Counted from the first letter of the stretch, positions 24,187 through 34,245 are shown. The stretch: DNA of 64,000 nt from Rhodovulum kholense (GCF_003053725.1 NZ_QAYC01000014.1:47303-111302), one strand, 5' to 3'. A program made the numbers and translations. Notes: generated by a model not told the origin, from the sequence alone.

Positions 24187-25269
24187 ATGCCTCTTTCCAA
24201 TGACGTCATCCTTGCCGAATTGTCCCGAATCGTTTTGCCCGGCGGGGGCGATCCGGTCTCGCGCGACCTGATCCGCGCACTGTCGGTCGAGGGCGATACC
24301 GTGCGCTTCGTCATCGAGGCCGACTCGGCCGAGATGGCGCGCGGGATGGAGCCCGTGCGGGCCGCCGCCCAGGCCGCGGTCGAGGCGATTCCCGGTGTTC
24401 GCCGGGCTTCGGTGGTGCTGACCGCCCATGATGGGGGGCAGCGCGGTGCGCCTGCGGCCCCCGCGCCCGGGCCACGGATCGGGCGCCACCCGACGCCCGA
24501 TGACGGCCCGCGCAACCCTTCGGGCGTCGACCGCATCCTGGCGGTCGCCTCGGGCAAGGGCGGCGTCGGCAAGTCGACGGTGGCCAGCAACCTGGCGGTC
24601 GCGCTGGCGCGGCAGGGGCGGCGCGTCGGCCTGCTGGATGCCGACATCTACGGCCCCTCGCTGCCGCGGATGATGGGCACGACGCGCCGGCCGGCCTCGC
24701 CCGACGGCAAGATCATCGAGCCGGTCCAAGCGCATGGCGTGGTCATGATGTCGATCGGATTGCTGCTGAAGGAAGAGGAAGCGGTCGTCTGGCGCGGGCC
24801 GATGCTGATGGGCGCGCTTCAGCAATTGTTGGGCCAGGTTGACTGGGGGCGGCTTGATGTGCTGGTGGTCGACCTGCCGCCGGGCACCGGCGACATCCAG
24901 CTGACACTGTGTCAGCGGACCCGCCTGACCGGCGCGCTGGTGGTCTCGACCCCGCAGGATGTGGCGCTTCTGGACGCGCGCAAGGCGCTGGACATGTTCG
25001 CCAAGCTCGGCACCCCGGTTCTGGGGCTGATCGAGAACATGTCCACTTATATCTGCCCCAATTGCGGGCATGAGGCGCATATCTTCGGCCATGGCGGGGT
25101 CGAGGCCGAGGCCCGCAAGCTGGGACTGCCCTTCCTGGGCGCCTTGCCGCTGGCGCTGGAGGTGCGGCAGGCGGGGGATGCCGGGCATCCGGTCGCGCTG
25201 GACGACGGCCCGATGGCCGACGCCTATGCCCGGATCGCCGCCCGTCTGATCGGCGGCGGCATGGCCTGA
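24187..25269 (+). CDS. mrp: Mrp/ApbC (NBP35-type) iron-sulfur carrier ATPase
   Basis: Cytosolic P-loop protein that carries [4Fe-4S] clusters to apoproteins, 360 aa. The N-terminal DUF59-like domain (about 1-85) is followed by a linker and the ATPase domain: deviant Walker A SGKGGVGKST near residue 120, 'LLDADIYGPSLPRMMG', 'DLPPGTGDIQLT' and 'VVSTPQDVALLDARK'. The cluster-binding CPNCG is near residue 290 (CxxC pairs between two subunits). It is a single-gene transcription unit between the sRNA array and the upsM leader. Confidence 0.95.
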   Translation: MPLSNDVILAELSRIVLPGGGDPVSRDLIRALSVEGDTVRFVIEADSAEMARGMEPVRAAAQAAVEAIPGVRRASVVLTAHDGGQRGAPAAPAPGPRIGRHPTPDDGPRNPSGVDRILAVASGKGGVGKSTVASNLAVALARQGRRVGLLDADIYGPSLPRMMGTTRRPASPDGKIIEPVQAHGVVMMSIGLLLKEEEAVVWRGPMLMGALQQLLGQVDWGRLDVLVVDLPPGTGDIQLTLCQRTRLTGALVVSTPQDVALLDARKALDMFAKLGTPVLGLIENMSTYICPNCGHEAHIFGHGGVEAEARKLGLPFLGALPLALEVRQAGDAGHPVALDDGPMADAYARIAARLIGGGMA

Positions 25270-25635
25270 TATCGCCGCCTGCGCGGGACCGGACGCCTCC
25301 TGACCGGGATCGGGCCGGGTCTTACGGGAATTCATGGCCCCGCACGGAACCAGCCTCTCGCCCGCGTGATTCGGCGCGATTTTCTGGCAAGTTTCACGGG
25401 CTGCGGCCGGGAATGGCCCGGGAGGCCCGATGAGGCGCATTTTTCGCAACCATGGCGCGAAGAAATTTTCAAGCTTCGCGCAAACGTCGCAGAATGGCCG
25501 TTAACCACGACATATAGAGGATTGAGGTCCTGCACTCGCAATTGGCTGTGTTTTAGCTGCTCCGGGCTCTTTTCGGGTAGGGCGCATTTCCGCCTTTGGA
25601 GGGGGCCGGGTCCACCACATTCCCGCCAAAGTCAG
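25270..25635. other. Non-coding gap upstream of upsM
   Basis: No gene supported. The stretch 25440-25560 is richer in A/T than its surroundings and includes TATAGAGG and TTTTAGC, which may be an unrecognised promoter or leader, but no -35/-10 pair is clear. Confidence 0.4.
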
Positions 25636-25664
25636 TTGATCTCCATGAAATCCCATGGCATAAC
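25636..25664 (+). promoter_or_regulatory. Promoter of upsM and the cell-wall cluster
   Basis: TTGATC at 25636-25641 and CATAAC at 25659-25664 are separated by exactly 17 bases. The start would fall at about 25671, making a leader RNA of about 210 nt up to the terminator, the length reported for UpsM in R. sphaeroides (206 nt). Confidence 0.6.
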
Positions 25665-25670
25665 GATCAC

Positions 25671-25883
25671 ACAAAGGCGATGGCGGTCGGACGGATCAAG
25701 GGGCGGAACAGCCTCCCAACGACAAGAAAGCAGTTTCATACAGGCACCCGCCATTGCCTCCATACGAGATCCGGCGCGCGGGCGAGCAGACATCCCCCAG
25801 GTGGCACGCGCAGCCGGGCACCCCGGAACGGGACGAGGGCGGCGGATTGGGCGGTGGCAGCAGCCCAATCCGCCGTTTTCGTT
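25671..25883 (+). ncRNA. upsM: UpsM-like leader-derived sRNA
   Basis: The region directly upstream of mraZ, bounded by a good promoter and a strong terminator, matches position, size and architecture of UpsM, an abundant sRNA that is the 5' leader of the division/cell-wall mRNA in Rhodobacter. In that species it is produced by partial termination and RNase E cleavage, so the terminator also sets how much mRNA reaches mraZ. I infer orthology from context and structure; sequence identity was not checked. Confidence 0.75.
25841..25883 (+). terminator. Leader terminator before mraZ
   Basis: Perfect 12-bp stem GGCGGATTGGGC/GCCCAATCCGCC with a 10-base loop, followed by GTTTTCGTT. It lies 60 bases before the mraZ start, so full-length cluster mRNA requires read-through. 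Confidence 0.85.
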
Positions 25884-25934
25884 GAAACGGCCGCGCGGCG
25901 GTCGCGGACGGCGAGGCAAGGGAGCGTCGGGCAG

Positions 25935-26459
25935 GTGGCGCGCAGGTTCAGAGGCGAAAGCCAGCACAAGGTGGATGCGAAGGGCAGGGTGTCGATCCCG
26001 GCCCTCTTTCGCCGTGTGCTCGAGGCCTGCGACCCGGACTGGACCGAGGGGCTGCGCCCGCAACTGGTGATCGTCTATGGCGACCACCGCCGCAAATATC
26101 TGGAATGCTACACCATCGAGGCCATCGATGAGGTCGACGAAAAGATCGCGGCGCTGCCGCGCGGGTCGATGCAGCGGCGGATGCTGGAACGGATGTTCCA
26201 TGGCCAGTCGCACCCGACCGAGGTCGACAATGACGGCCGTCTGACCCTGCCGCAGAAGCTGCGCGACAAGATCGGGCTGGAAGGCGAGGCCTTCTTCATC
26301 GCCTCGGGCGACACCTTCCAGATCTGGAAGCCAGAGACCTACGAGTCCGAGGAACTGGCCAAGACCGAGGCCTGGCTGGACGACCTGCCCGAGGATGTCG
26401 ACCCGCTGAGCTTCCTCGACGGTGCCGGGGCGGTGGCCGGTCCGGCCGGGGATGGCTGA
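25935..26459 (+). CDS. mraZ: Division/cell wall cluster regulator MraZ
   Basis: DNA-binding regulator of the division cluster, 174 aa, built from two AbrB/SpoVT-type swapped-hairpin domains ('[22 protein letters not shown]' near the start, read in parts, and '[24 protein letters not shown]' from about 95). The start is a GTG at 25935 with GGGAG about ten bases upstream; the frame is open far upstream through the upsM RNA but that part is not coding. MraZ represses its own promoter in other bacteria. The stop overlaps the rsmH start region. A 30-residue Asp/Ala/Gly-rich tail is a family variation. Confidence 0.94.
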   Translation: MARRFRGESQHKVDAKGRVSIPALFRRVLEACDPDWTEGLRPQLVIVYGDHRRKYLECYTIEAIDEVDEKIAALPRGSMQRRMLERMFHGQSHPTEVDNDGRLTLPQKLRDKIGLEGEAFFIASGDTFQIWKPETYESEELAKTEAWLDDLPEDVDPLSFLDGAGAVAGPAGDG

Positions 26460-27459
26460 CGCCATGGCTGCTGCGGACCGATCCGTTCCCGCCGATCCGC
26501 CGCATATCCCGGTCCTGCTGCGCCCCCTGCTCGAGGTGGTGTCGCCGGTCGCGGGGCTCTGGCTTGACGGCACCTTCGGCGCGGGCGGCTACAGCCGCGG
26601 GCTTCTGGAAGCCGGCGCGGACCGGGTGATCGGGGTCGACCGCGACCCCAGCGTCGCCGATCTGGCCGCGTCCTGGGCCGGAACCTGGGGCGACCGGCTG
26701 GGTCTGGTCGAGGGCGTCTTCTCCGAACTCGACCGCCATGCCGATGCCCCGCTCGACGGAGTAGTGCTGGACCTTGGCGTGTCCTCGATGCAGCTGGACC
26801 AGGCCGAGCGCGGGTTTTCCTTCGCCAAGGACGGCCCGCTCGACATGCGGATGGGGGCCGAGGGGGCGTCGGCCGCCGATCTGGTCGCCACCGCTTCCGA
26901 AGCCGCGCTGGCGGACATCCTCTTTCATTACGGCGAGGAACGCGCCTCGCGCCGGATCGCGCGCGCCATCGTCAAGGCCCGCGCGGTGGCGCCCATCGTG
27001 ACCACGGCGCAACTGGCCGAGGTCGTGGCCCGCTGCCTGCCGCCGCAGCGCCCGGGCCAGAGCCACCCGGCGACCCGCAGTTTCCAGGCGATCCGCATCG
27101 CGGTGAATGACGAGCTGGGCGAACTGGTGGCCGGGCTCGAGGCGGCCGAACGGGCGCTGAAGCCCGGCGGCAAGCTGGCGGTCGTCACCTTCCATTCGCT
27201 GGAGGACCGGATCGTCAAGCGTTTCCTGCAGCTTCGTTCGGGCCAGGCCGCGGGCGGCAGCCGCTATGCGCCCGAAACGATCCCCGAGCCCGCGCGGTTC
27301 GATCTGTTGACCCGCCGCGCGGTGGCGCCCGATCCGGTCGAGCTTGACGCCAACCCGCGCGCGCGGTCTGCCAAGCTGAGGGTCGGGGTCCGCACCGACG
27401 CCCCGGCGGGGCCGGTCGACCGCGGCCAGCTTGGCCTGCCCAAGATCATGGAGGACTAG
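26452..27459 (+). CDS. rsmH: 16S rRNA m4C1402 methyltransferase RsmH
   Basis: SAM-dependent enzyme that methylates N4 of C1402 in 16S rRNA, 335 aa. The SAM loop is '[19 protein letters not shown]' near residue 40; '[20 protein letters not shown]' and '[13 protein letters not shown]' are RsmH hallmarks, and the C-terminus ends with '[12 protein letters not shown]'. The ATG at 26452 overlaps mraZ; a second ATG at 26464, after the mraZ stop, is a possible alternative. It is directly followed by ftsL with no gap. Confidence 0.95.
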   Translation: MADAMAAADRSVPADPPHIPVLLRPLLEVVSPVAGLWLDGTFGAGGYSRGLLEAGADRVIGVDRDPSVADLAASWAGTWGDRLGLVEGVFSELDRHADAPLDGVVLDLGVSSMQLDQAERGFSFAKDGPLDMRMGAEGASAADLVATASEAALADILFHYGEERASRRIARAIVKARAVAPIVTTAQLAEVVARCLPPQRPGQSHPATRSFQAIRIAVNDELGELVAGLEAAERALKPGGKLAVVTFHSLEDRIVKRFLQLRSGQAAGGSRYAPETIPEPARFDLLTRRAVAPDPVELDANPRARSAKLRVGVRTDAPAGPVDRGQLGLPKIMED

Positions 27460-27912
27460 ATGCGCAGCCTCGTCTATGTGCTGACGGCCCTGGCGGTGAT
27501 GGCGCTGGCCTTCTGGGCCTATCGCGAGAATTACCGCACCCAGGCGGCGCTCGACAATGTCGAGAGGCTGAACCGCGCCATCGGATCGCTGCGCGAGCAG
27601 CTGGCGATGCAGAATGCCGAATGGGCCTATCTGAACCGGCCCGAACGGCTGCGCGAACTGGCGGCGCTGAACTACGACCGGCTGGCGCTTGGGCCGCTTG
27701 CGCCCGAGCAGTTCGGCCAGATCGACCAGGTCTCTTACCCCGAGATGGTGCTGCCCGACATCGTCCTGCCCGACGAGCTGTTTAAGTCGATCCTGGCCGA
27801 GGCCGACCAGCCGGCCCAGAGCGCCAGCCCGACCGTGCCGGTCGAGGAGGCCGCCGCCGCCTCGGCCGTGCCCGAGGCGCTGGATGCCGGGGATGAGGAG
27901 ACCGCGCAATGA
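27460..27912 (+). CDS. ftsL: Cell division protein FtsL
   Basis: Bitopic division protein, 150 aa. One membrane helix at about residues 3-20 follows a very short cytoplasmic end, then a periplasmic coiled coil (about 25-60, 'NYRTQAALDNVERLNRAIG' onward) ending in 'LNRPERLRELAALNYDRL', the motif typical of alphaproteobacterial FtsL. The Ala/Glu-rich C-terminal 50 residues look unstructured. It starts immediately after the rsmH stop and overlaps ftsI by four bases. It works with FtsB/FtsQ to activate septal wall synthesis by FtsW/FtsI. Confidence 0.9.
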   Translation: MRSLVYVLTALAVMALAFWAYRENYRTQAALDNVERLNRAIGSLREQLAMQNAEWAYLNRPERLRELAALNYDRLALGPLAPEQFGQIDQVSYPEMVLPDIVLPDELFKSILAEADQPAQSASPTVPVEEAAAASAVPEALDAGDEETAQ

Positions 27913-29687
27913 TCCGCACCCCGCTGCGCCCGCTGGCCCGCATTCTTGAGGCCCGTGCCCGGGGCGAGAATCCCGACGCCATCGAGCGCGAGAACAAGCG
28001 CCTGCGCCATGAGACGATGCGCGATCAGGCCCGCGCCCGGGCCGAGGGGCGGCTTCTGGTGCTGGGCGTGGTGTTCTTCGCGGCTTTCGCCGTCGTCGGG
28101 GTCCGGATGGGGCTTCTGGCCGGGTCGGACCCGTCCGAGCCGCGCGCCATCGCCTCGGGCGCCTCGATCGTGGCGCAGCGGGCCGATATCGTCGACCGCA
28201 ACGGCAACATCCTGGCCACCAACCTCGCCACCCATTCGCTTTACGCCCAGCCGCCGCTGATGATCGACCCGAAGGCGGTGGCCCATGAGCTGGCGCAGAT
28301 CTTCCCCGATCTCGACGAGGCGCGGATGGTCAAGGACTTCACCGGCAGCCGCAAGTTCGTCTGGATCAAGAAGAAGATCAGCCCCGAGCAGATGCAGCAG
28401 GTGCACGATATCGGTGATCCCGGGCTCAGCTTCGGCCCGCGCGAGATGCGGCTTTACCCCAACGGAGCGCTGGCCGCCCATATCCTCGGGGGTGCCGGGT
28501 TCGGGCGCGAGGGCGTGCAGTCGGCCGAGGTGATCGGCGTCGCCGGGGTCGAGAAATACTTTGACGACTATCTGCGCGATCCGGCCAATGGCGGTCAGCC
28601 GCTTCGGCTGTCGCTGGACCTGACGGTGCAGGCCGCGGTCGAGCGGGTGCTGGCGGGCGGCATGAAGCTGATGGATGCCAAGGGCGCGGCCGCCGTGCTG
28701 ATGGATGTGCATACGGGCGAGATTCTGTCGATGGTCTCGCTGCCCGATTTCGACCCGAACGAGCGGCCGCGCCAGCAGGTGAAGGGCGATCCCTCGGACA
28801 GCCCGCTGTTCAACCGGGCGGTGCAGGGGCTTTACGAGCTGGGCTCGACCTTCAAGACCTTCACCCTGTCGCAGGCGCTGGACGAGGGTATCGTCAACCC
28901 CAACACCATGATCGACACCAAGGGGCCGCTGGTCTGGGGCCGCTACCGCATCCGCGACATGCACAATTACGGGTCCAGCCTGTCGGTGACCACGGTGCTG
29001 GTCAAAAGCTCGAACGTGGGCACGGCGCGGATCGCCCAGCGCATCGGCGGGGTCCGGCAGAAGGAGTTCCTGGGCAAGCTCGGTCTTCTGGAGCCGACGC
29101 CGGTCGAGCTGGTCGAGGCGGCGGGCGCCAAGCCGCTTTATCCAGCCAACTGGAGCGAGATCTCGACCATGACGATTTCCTACGGGCACGGTCTGTCGGC
29201 CAGCCCGCTGCATCTGGCGGCAGGCTATGCGACGCTGGCCAATGGCGGCCGCCGGGTGCGGCCGACGCTGCTGGCGGGGGGCGGGACGCTGGGCGACCGG
29301 GTGGTGTCGGAAGAGACCTCGCGCCAGATCCGCTCGATGCTGCGCGAGGTGGTGGTGCACGGCACCGCGACCTTCGGCGACGTGCCGGGCTACCGGGTCG
29401 GCGGCAAGACCGGCACCGCCGACAAGCCCAAGCCCACCGGCGGCTATTACGAGAAGAAGGTGATCGCGACCTTCGCCAGCATGTTCCCGGCCGAGGCGCC
29501 GCAATACGTGCTGATCGTCACCCTCGACGAACCGCAGGATACCACCGGCCCGCAGCCGCGCCGCACCGCGGGCTGGACCGCCGTGCCGGTCGGCGCCGAG
29601 ATCATCCGCCGCGCCGCGCCGCTTCTGGGGCTCCGGCCGGAGATTGAACAGGCGCAGGGCTTCGGGGTAACACTGACCGCGAACTGA
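27909..29687 (+). CDS. ftsI: Septal peptidoglycan transpeptidase FtsI (PBP3)
   Basis: Class B penicillin-binding protein, 592 aa. A cytoplasmic basic segment is followed by one membrane helix (about 48-71), a pedestal domain and the transpeptidase domain with the active-site Ser in STFK (S313, K316), SSN (S367-N369) and KTGT (500-503). ATGA overlap with ftsL couples translation. It cross-links septal peptidoglycan during division and is a beta-lactam target. Only about 40 residues follow the KTGT box region's final helices, as usual for this group. Confidence 0.96.
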   Translation: MIRTPLRPLARILEARARGENPDAIERENKRLRHETMRDQARARAEGRLLVLGVVFFAAFAVVGVRMGLLAGSDPSEPRAIASGASIVAQRADIVDRNGNILATNLATHSLYAQPPLMIDPKAVAHELAQIFPDLDEARMVKDFTGSRKFVWIKKKISPEQMQQVHDIGDPGLSFGPREMRLYPNGALAAHILGGAGFGREGVQSAEVIGVAGVEKYFDDYLRDPANGGQPLRLSLDLTVQAAVERVLAGGMKLMDAKGAAAVLMDVHTGEILSMVSLPDFDPNERPRQQVKGDPSDSPLFNRAVQGLYELGSTFKTFTLSQALDEGIVNPNTMIDTKGPLVWGRYRIRDMHNYGSSLSVTTVLVKSSNVGTARIAQRIGGVRQKEFLGKLGLLEPTPVELVEAAGAKPLYPANWSEISTMTISYGHGLSASPLHLAAGYATLANGGRRVRPTLLAGGGTLGDRVVSEETSRQIRSMLREVVVHGTATFGDVPGYRVGGKTGTADKPKPTGGYYEKKVIATFASMFPAEAPQYVLIVTLDEPQDTTGPQPRRTAGWTAVPVGAEIIRRAAPLLGLRPEIEQAQGFGVTLTAN

Positions 29688-29700
29688 AGGCGCGGGGATC

Positions 29701-31188
29701 ATGAAAATCCGGACTGAAACGACGCTCGCCGACCTGGGGCTGACGGCCCAGGGCGGGCGAGAGGCGCATATTACGGGGCTGTCGGTCGACAGCCGCCACA
29801 CGAAACCGGGTCATCTTTTCGCGGCGATGCCGGGGACGCGGGCGCATGGCGCCGAATTCGTGTCCTTCGCGCTGCGGATGGGGGCTGTGGCGGTGCTGAC
29901 CGACCGCGCGGGCGCACGCATTGCGGCCGAGGCACTGGCCGGCAGCGAGGCCGCACTGGTGGTGGCCGAGGACCCGCGCCAGGCGCTGGCCTGCGCGGCG
30001 GCGCTGTTCTACGGCGCCCAACCCGCGACCATGGTGGCGGTCACCGGCACCGCGGGCAAGACCTCGGTCGCGAGCTTCACCCGCCAGATCTGGACCGGGC
30101 TTGGCCGTGCGGCCTGCAATCTGGGCACGATGGGGGTGCAGGGCGCCTATGAGGCGCCGCTGGCCCATACCACGCCCGAGCCCATCACCCTGCACCGGCT
30201 GCTGGCCGAGATGGCGCGCGCGGGCGTGACCCATGCGGCGATGGAGGCCTCGAGCCACGGGCTTGAACAGCGGCGTCTGGACGGGGTGGCGCTGAAGGCC
30301 GCGGCCTTCACCAATTTCAGCCAGGATCACCTCGATTATCACGCGGGTTTCGAGGAATATTTCGCGGCCAAGGCGGGGCTGTTCGACCGGGTGCTGCCCG
30401 AGGACGGGACCGCGGTGATCAATATCGACGATCCGCGCGGCGCGCAGATGCTGGGCCATGCCCGGGCGCGCGGCCAGACCATCCTGACCGTCGGCCGTGC
30501 CGAAGAGGCGGATCTGCGCATTCTGGCCCAGCGCTACGACGCCACCGGGCAGGATCTGCGCTTTGCCTGGGAAGGCCGCCCGCAGCAGATCCGGCTGGAT
30601 CTGATCGGCGGCTTCCAGGCCGAGAACGTGCTGGCCGCGGCCGGGCTTGTGATCGCCGCGGGCGAGGCACCCGGGCGGGTCTTCGCGACCTTGCCCGAAC
30701 TGGTGACCGTGCGCGGCCGGATGGAGCTGGCGGCGACCCGTGCGAACGGGGCCACCGTCTTTGTCGACTATTCGCACAAGCCGGGCGCTCTGGCCGCCGC
30801 CATCGCCTCGCTGAGGCCCCATGTGATGGGCCGGATCGTGGTCGTTTTCGGTGCGGGCGGGGATCGCGACCGGGGCAAGCGGCCGCTGATGGGGCAGGTG
30901 GCCTGCGAACAGGCGGATGTTGTAATCGTGACAGACGACAACCCCAGATCCGAAGAACCGAAGGGTATTCGTGCAGAAATACTGCAAGGCTGCGCCGAGG
31001 CGATCGAGGTCGGCGACCGCGCCGAGGCGATCCTGCGCGGGGTCGATGCGCTGGAGCCGGGCGATGCCTTGCTGATCGCGGGCAAGGGCCACGAAACCGG
31101 CCAGATCGTCGGCGACGCGGTCTATCCCTTCGACGATGCCGAACAGGCCAGCGTGGCCGTCGCGGCGCTTGACGGGCGGCTCTCGTGA
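29701..31188 (+). CDS. murE: UDP-MurNAc-Ala-Glu:meso-DAP ligase MurE
   Basis: Cytoplasmic Mur ligase adding meso-diaminopimelate to the peptidoglycan precursor, 495 aa. The ATP site is VTGTAGKTS near residue 115, the central 'NLGTMGVQGAYEAPLAHTTPEP' region carries the TTPE motif, and DDNPRSEEP near 415 is the diaminopimelate-selecting DNPR motif. It overlaps murF by four bases. Confidence 0.95.
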   Translation: MKIRTETTLADLGLTAQGGREAHITGLSVDSRHTKPGHLFAAMPGTRAHGAEFVSFALRMGAVAVLTDRAGARIAAEALAGSEAALVVAEDPRQALACAAALFYGAQPATMVAVTGTAGKTSVASFTRQIWTGLGRAACNLGTMGVQGAYEAPLAHTTPEPITLHRLLAEMARAGVTHAAMEASSHGLEQRRLDGVALKAAAFTNFSQDHLDYHAGFEEYFAAKAGLFDRVLPEDGTAVINIDDPRGAQMLGHARARGQTILTVGRAEEADLRILAQRYDATGQDLRFAWEGRPQQIRLDLIGGFQAENVLAAAGLVIAAGEAPGRVFATLPELVTVRGRMELAATRANGATVFVDYSHKPGALAAAIASLRPHVMGRIVVVFGAGGDRDRGKRPLMGQVACEQADVVIVTDDNPRSEEPKGIRAEILQGCAEAIEVGDRAEAILRGVDALEPGDALLIAGKGHETGQIVGDAVYPFDDAEQASVAVAALDGRLS

Positions 31189-32633
31189 CCGTGCTCTGGA
31201 CCGCGGCCGAGGCGGCCCGGGCGACCGGCGGGCGCGTCACCCGGGACTGGTCGGTCACCGGCGTCAGCATCGACACCCGCAGCCTCAAGCCGGGCGATCT
31301 GTTCGTGGCGCTGAAGGACCAGCGCGACGGGCATGATTTCGTCGCCGATGCGCTGGCGCGGGGGGCGGGGGCTGCGCTGGTCTCGCGGCTGCCCGAGGGG
31401 GTCGACGAAGGCGCACCGCTGCTGATCGTGGACGACGTGCTGGCGGCGCTGGGCGCGCTGGGGCAGGCCGGGCGGGCGCGCAGCGACGCCCGGATCGTCG
31501 CGGTTACGGGCTCGGTCGGCAAGACCTCGACCAAGGAGATGCTGCGCGCCGTGCTGGCCGGGCAGGGGCGGGTCCATGCCGCCGAGGCGAGCTTCAACAA
31601 CCATTGGGGCGTGCCGCTGACGCTGGCGCGGATGCCGCGCGACGCCCAGTTCGCCGTGCTCGAGATCGGCATGAACCATCCGGGCGAAATCGCGCCGCTG
31701 GCGCGGCTGGCGCGGCCGCATGTGGCGCTGATCACCACCATCGCGCCCGCGCATCTGGAGGCCTTCGACGGGCTTGCGGGCATCGCCGCCGAGAAGGCCG
31801 CGATCTTCGAGGGGTTGGAGCCGGGCGGCATCGCGGTTTATCCGGGCGATCTGGATACCAGCCCGGTGCTGGCGGCGGGCGCCGCCGCCCATGCCGCGGC
31901 CGAGACCCGTTTCGGCGCCGCCGAGGGTTGCGAGTTCCGCCTGATGCGGGCCGACCTGCATGCCGAGTCGACCGTGGTGCAGGCCGAGGCGCGCGGGCAT
32001 GAGCTTCTGTTCAAGATCCACGCCGCCGGGCGCCATTTCGCGACCAATGCGCTGGGTGTGCTGGCGGTGACCGAGGCGCTGGGGATCGATCTTGTGGTCG
32101 CGGCCTGCGATCTTGGCCAGTGGCGGCCGCCCGGCGGGCGCGGCGCGCGGCTGAGGATCCCGCTCGACCCGGTCGAGGAGAGCCTGTCGGTCGAGGTCAT
32201 CGACGACGCCTTCAACGCCAATCCCGCCTCGATGGCCGCCGCTCTCGAGGTTCTGGCTGCGGCCCGGCCGACCGACGGGCTCGGGCGGGTGGCGCGCGGG
32301 CGGCGGATCGCGATCCTGGGCGACATGCTGGAGCTTGGCCCCGAGGAACAGGCGATGCATGCGGGCCTGGCCGATCTGGCCGCGATGGCGCGCGTCGATC
32401 TGGTGCATTGCGTCGGGCCGCGGATGCGCGCCCTTTATTTTGCGCTGCCGCTCTCGCAGAGAGGGCAGTGGTTCGACGAAGCCGATCCCCTGGCCGCCAA
32501 GGTCCATTCGCTGGTCGATGCCGGCGATGTGGTGCTGGTCAAGGGATCGAAAGGCAGCCGCGTGTCGGTCGTGGTCGACGCGCTGAAAAGGCTGGGGCAA
32601 GGCGGCTCCGGCTCCGACGAGGATCTTTCGTAA
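31185..32633 (+). CDS. murF: UDP-MurNAc-tripeptide:D-Ala-D-Ala ligase MurF
   Basis: Final cytoplasmic Mur ligase, 482 aa, starting with GTG overlapping the murE stop. ATP motif [13 protein letters not shown] near residue 107, '[14 protein letters not shown]', '[19 protein letters not shown]' and '[15 protein letters not shown]' are family hallmarks. Its stop and the mraY start share one base (TAATG). Confidence 0.95.
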   Translation: MTVLWTAAEAARATGGRVTRDWSVTGVSIDTRSLKPGDLFVALKDQRDGHDFVADALARGAGAALVSRLPEGVDEGAPLLIVDDVLAALGALGQAGRARSDARIVAVTGSVGKTSTKEMLRAVLAGQGRVHAAEASFNNHWGVPLTLARMPRDAQFAVLEIGMNHPGEIAPLARLARPHVALITTIAPAHLEAFDGLAGIAAEKAAIFEGLEPGGIAVYPGDLDTSPVLAAGAAAHAAAETRFGAAEGCEFRLMRADLHAESTVVQAEARGHELLFKIHAAGRHFATNALGVLAVTEALGIDLVVAACDLGQWRPPGGRGARLRIPLDPVEESLSVEVIDDAFNANPASMAAALEVLAAARPTDGLGRVARGRRIAILGDMLELGPEEQAMHAGLADLAAMARVDLVHCVGPRMRALYFALPLSQRGQWFDEADPLAAKVHSLVDAGDVVLVKGSKGSRVSVVVDALKRLGQGGSGSDEDLS

Positions 32634-33718
32634 TGCTCTACTGGCTTGCCGACCTGTCCGATGGCGGTGGCGTCTTCAACCTGTTCCGCTACATCACCTT
32701 CCGGGCAGGATGCGCGTTCTTTACCGCGCTCGTCTTCGGCTTCCTGTTCGGGCGGCCGCTGATCAACCTGCTGCGCAAGCGGCAGAAGAACGGCCAGCCG
32801 ATCCGCGCGGACGGCCCCGAAAGCCATATCGCCTCGAAGGCGGGCACGCCCACGATGGGCGGCGTGCTGATCCTGGGCGGGCTGATCGTGTCGACGCTGC
32901 TGTGGGGGCGGCTCGACAATGCCTATGTCTGGCTCTTGCTGTTCGTGACGCTGTCCTTCGGCGCCATCGGCTTTGCCGACGACTATGCCAAGGTGTCGAA
33001 GAACAACACCAAGGGCGTGCCCGGGCGGGTGCGCTTCGGGCTGGGCCTGCTGATCGCGGCCATTGCCGGGCTCTGGGCGGCCTGGGTGCATCCGGCCGAT
33101 CTGAGCTTCAACCTGGCGATGCCGGTCTTCAAGGACACGCTGATCCATATGGGGGTGCTGTTCATCCCCTTCGCGATGCTGGTGATCGTGGGCTCGGCCA
33201 ACGCGGTGAACCTGACCGACGGGCTGGACGGGCTGGCGATCATGCCGGTGATGATCGCGGCGGGGGCGCTGGGTGTCATCGCCTATGCGGTCGGCCGAGT
33301 CGACTTTACCGACTATCTCGATGTGCATTACGTGCCGGGCACCGGCGAGATCCTGGTTTTCACCGCAGGGTTGATCGGCGCGGGGCTTGGGTTCCTGTGG
33401 TATAACGCCCCACCCGCCGCCGTCTTCATGGGCGATACCGGGTCGCTCGCGCTGGGCGGCGCGCTGGGCGCCATCGCCGTCGCGACCAAGCACGAGATCG
33501 TTTTGGCCATAGTAGGCGGGCTTTTCGTGGTCGAGGCGCTGTCGGTCATCATCCAGGTGGGCTACTTCAAGGCGACCGGCAAACGTGTGTTCCTTATGGC
33601 ACCCATCCACCACCACTTCGAGAAGAAGGGCTGGGCCGAGCCCCAGATCGTGATACGATTCTGGATCATCAGCCTGATCCTTGCGCTGATCGGTCTGGCG
33701 ACCCTCAAGGTCCGGTGA
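32633..33718 (+). CDS. mraY: Phospho-MurNAc-pentapeptide transferase MraY
   Basis: Polytopic enzyme making lipid I from UDP-MurNAc-pentapeptide and undecaprenyl phosphate, 361 aa with ten membrane segments. Seen: '[15 protein letters not shown]' near 66, the catalytic '[13 protein letters not shown]', '[14 protein letters not shown]' and '[15 protein letters not shown]'. It closes the unbroken mraZ-mraY run. Ten 3' residues '[12 protein letters not shown]' match the family end. Confidence 0.96.
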   Translation: MLYWLADLSDGGGVFNLFRYITFRAGCAFFTALVFGFLFGRPLINLLRKRQKNGQPIRADGPESHIASKAGTPTMGGVLILGGLIVSTLLWGRLDNAYVWLLLFVTLSFGAIGFADDYAKVSKNNTKGVPGRVRFGLGLLIAAIAGLWAAWVHPADLSFNLAMPVFKDTLIHMGVLFIPFAMLVIVGSANAVNLTDGLDGLAIMPVMIAAGALGVIAYAVGRVDFTDYLDVHYVPGTGEILVFTAGLIGAGLGFLWYNAPPAAVFMGDTGSLALGGALGAIAVATKHEIVLAIVGGLFVVEALSVIIQVGYFKATGKRVFLMAPIHHHFEKKGWAEPQIVIRFWIISLILALIGLATLKVR

Positions 33719-33749
33719 GTGGTCGGGCGGGGGTCCGAGGAGAAGAGAG

Positions 33750-34151
33750 ATGCAGATGAACCCGGTCGAAGACACCTACAACTATCTTTCGCCGGCCGCC
33801 CGGCTCGGCACCCCGTCCCTGCACGCGGTCACGCCCGACGTGAAGCTTGGGTCCTGGAACGGCGTCCCGCCCTATGCGGTCTGGGCGGGCCTTGGCTACC
33901 TGCTGGTCCTGGCGGTGATCTTCTCCGATCAGATCGTGCCTTACTGTGAGGCGAATTTCGCCCAGCCGCAGAACTGCGCGCCGATCTTCGGCAAGATCAT
34001 CCCGATCTTCGTGGCGGGCATCATCCTGGCCCCGGCGCTTGCGGGCGCGGTGCAGCGGATGGGCGGCAACAAGGCCGCGGGTCTGGCCTTCTCCTTCGCC
34101 GTGGCGGTGGTGCCGCCGGTGATGCTGGGCTGGTCCTACCTGCTGGGCTGA
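33750..34151 (+). CDS. Unknown three-helix membrane protein in the cell-wall cluster
   Basis: 133 aa with GAGGAGAAGAGAG before its ATG, 31 bases after mraY. An N-terminal hydrophilic arm (1-42, containing Tyr/Asn-rich 'EDTYNYLSPAARL') precedes three hydrophobic segments at about 43-62, 80-100 and 108-132; the loop after the first has two cysteines ('PYCEANFAQPQNCAP') that would lie in the periplasm and could pair. A terminator follows at 34210. I do not recognise a family, and it is not a standard division-cluster gene. Position between mraY and murD suggests co-expression with lipid I synthesis, but function is open. Confidence 0.75.
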   Translation: MQMNPVEDTYNYLSPAARLGTPSLHAVTPDVKLGSWNGVPPYAVWAGLGYLLVLAVIFSDQIVPYCEANFAQPQNCAPIFGKIIPIFVAGIILAPALAGAVQRMGGNKAAGLAFSFAVAVVPPVMLGWSYLLG

Positions 34152-34209
34152 GTTTTCCGGTCCCGGTCCGGGGGTCGGCCCCGGAGGTGCTTTGCGACGC
34201 GTGATCCCT

Positions 34210-34245
34210 GGCGCCCGCCTCCTGACCGGAGCGGGCGCCTTTCCG
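34210..34245 (+). terminator. Rho-independent terminator between membrane protein and murD
   Basis: Nine-base perfect stem GGCGCCCGC/GCGGGCGCC with a 12-base loop, followed by TTTCCGTTCC. It ends the mraZ-led unit and implies a separate promoter for murD in the following 100 bases, which I could not define. Confidence 0.75.

Noticed and set aside
25366..26070. Long frames through the upsM leader into mraZ
   Set aside because: They overlap promoter, terminator and the MraZ start; no ribosome site or homology.
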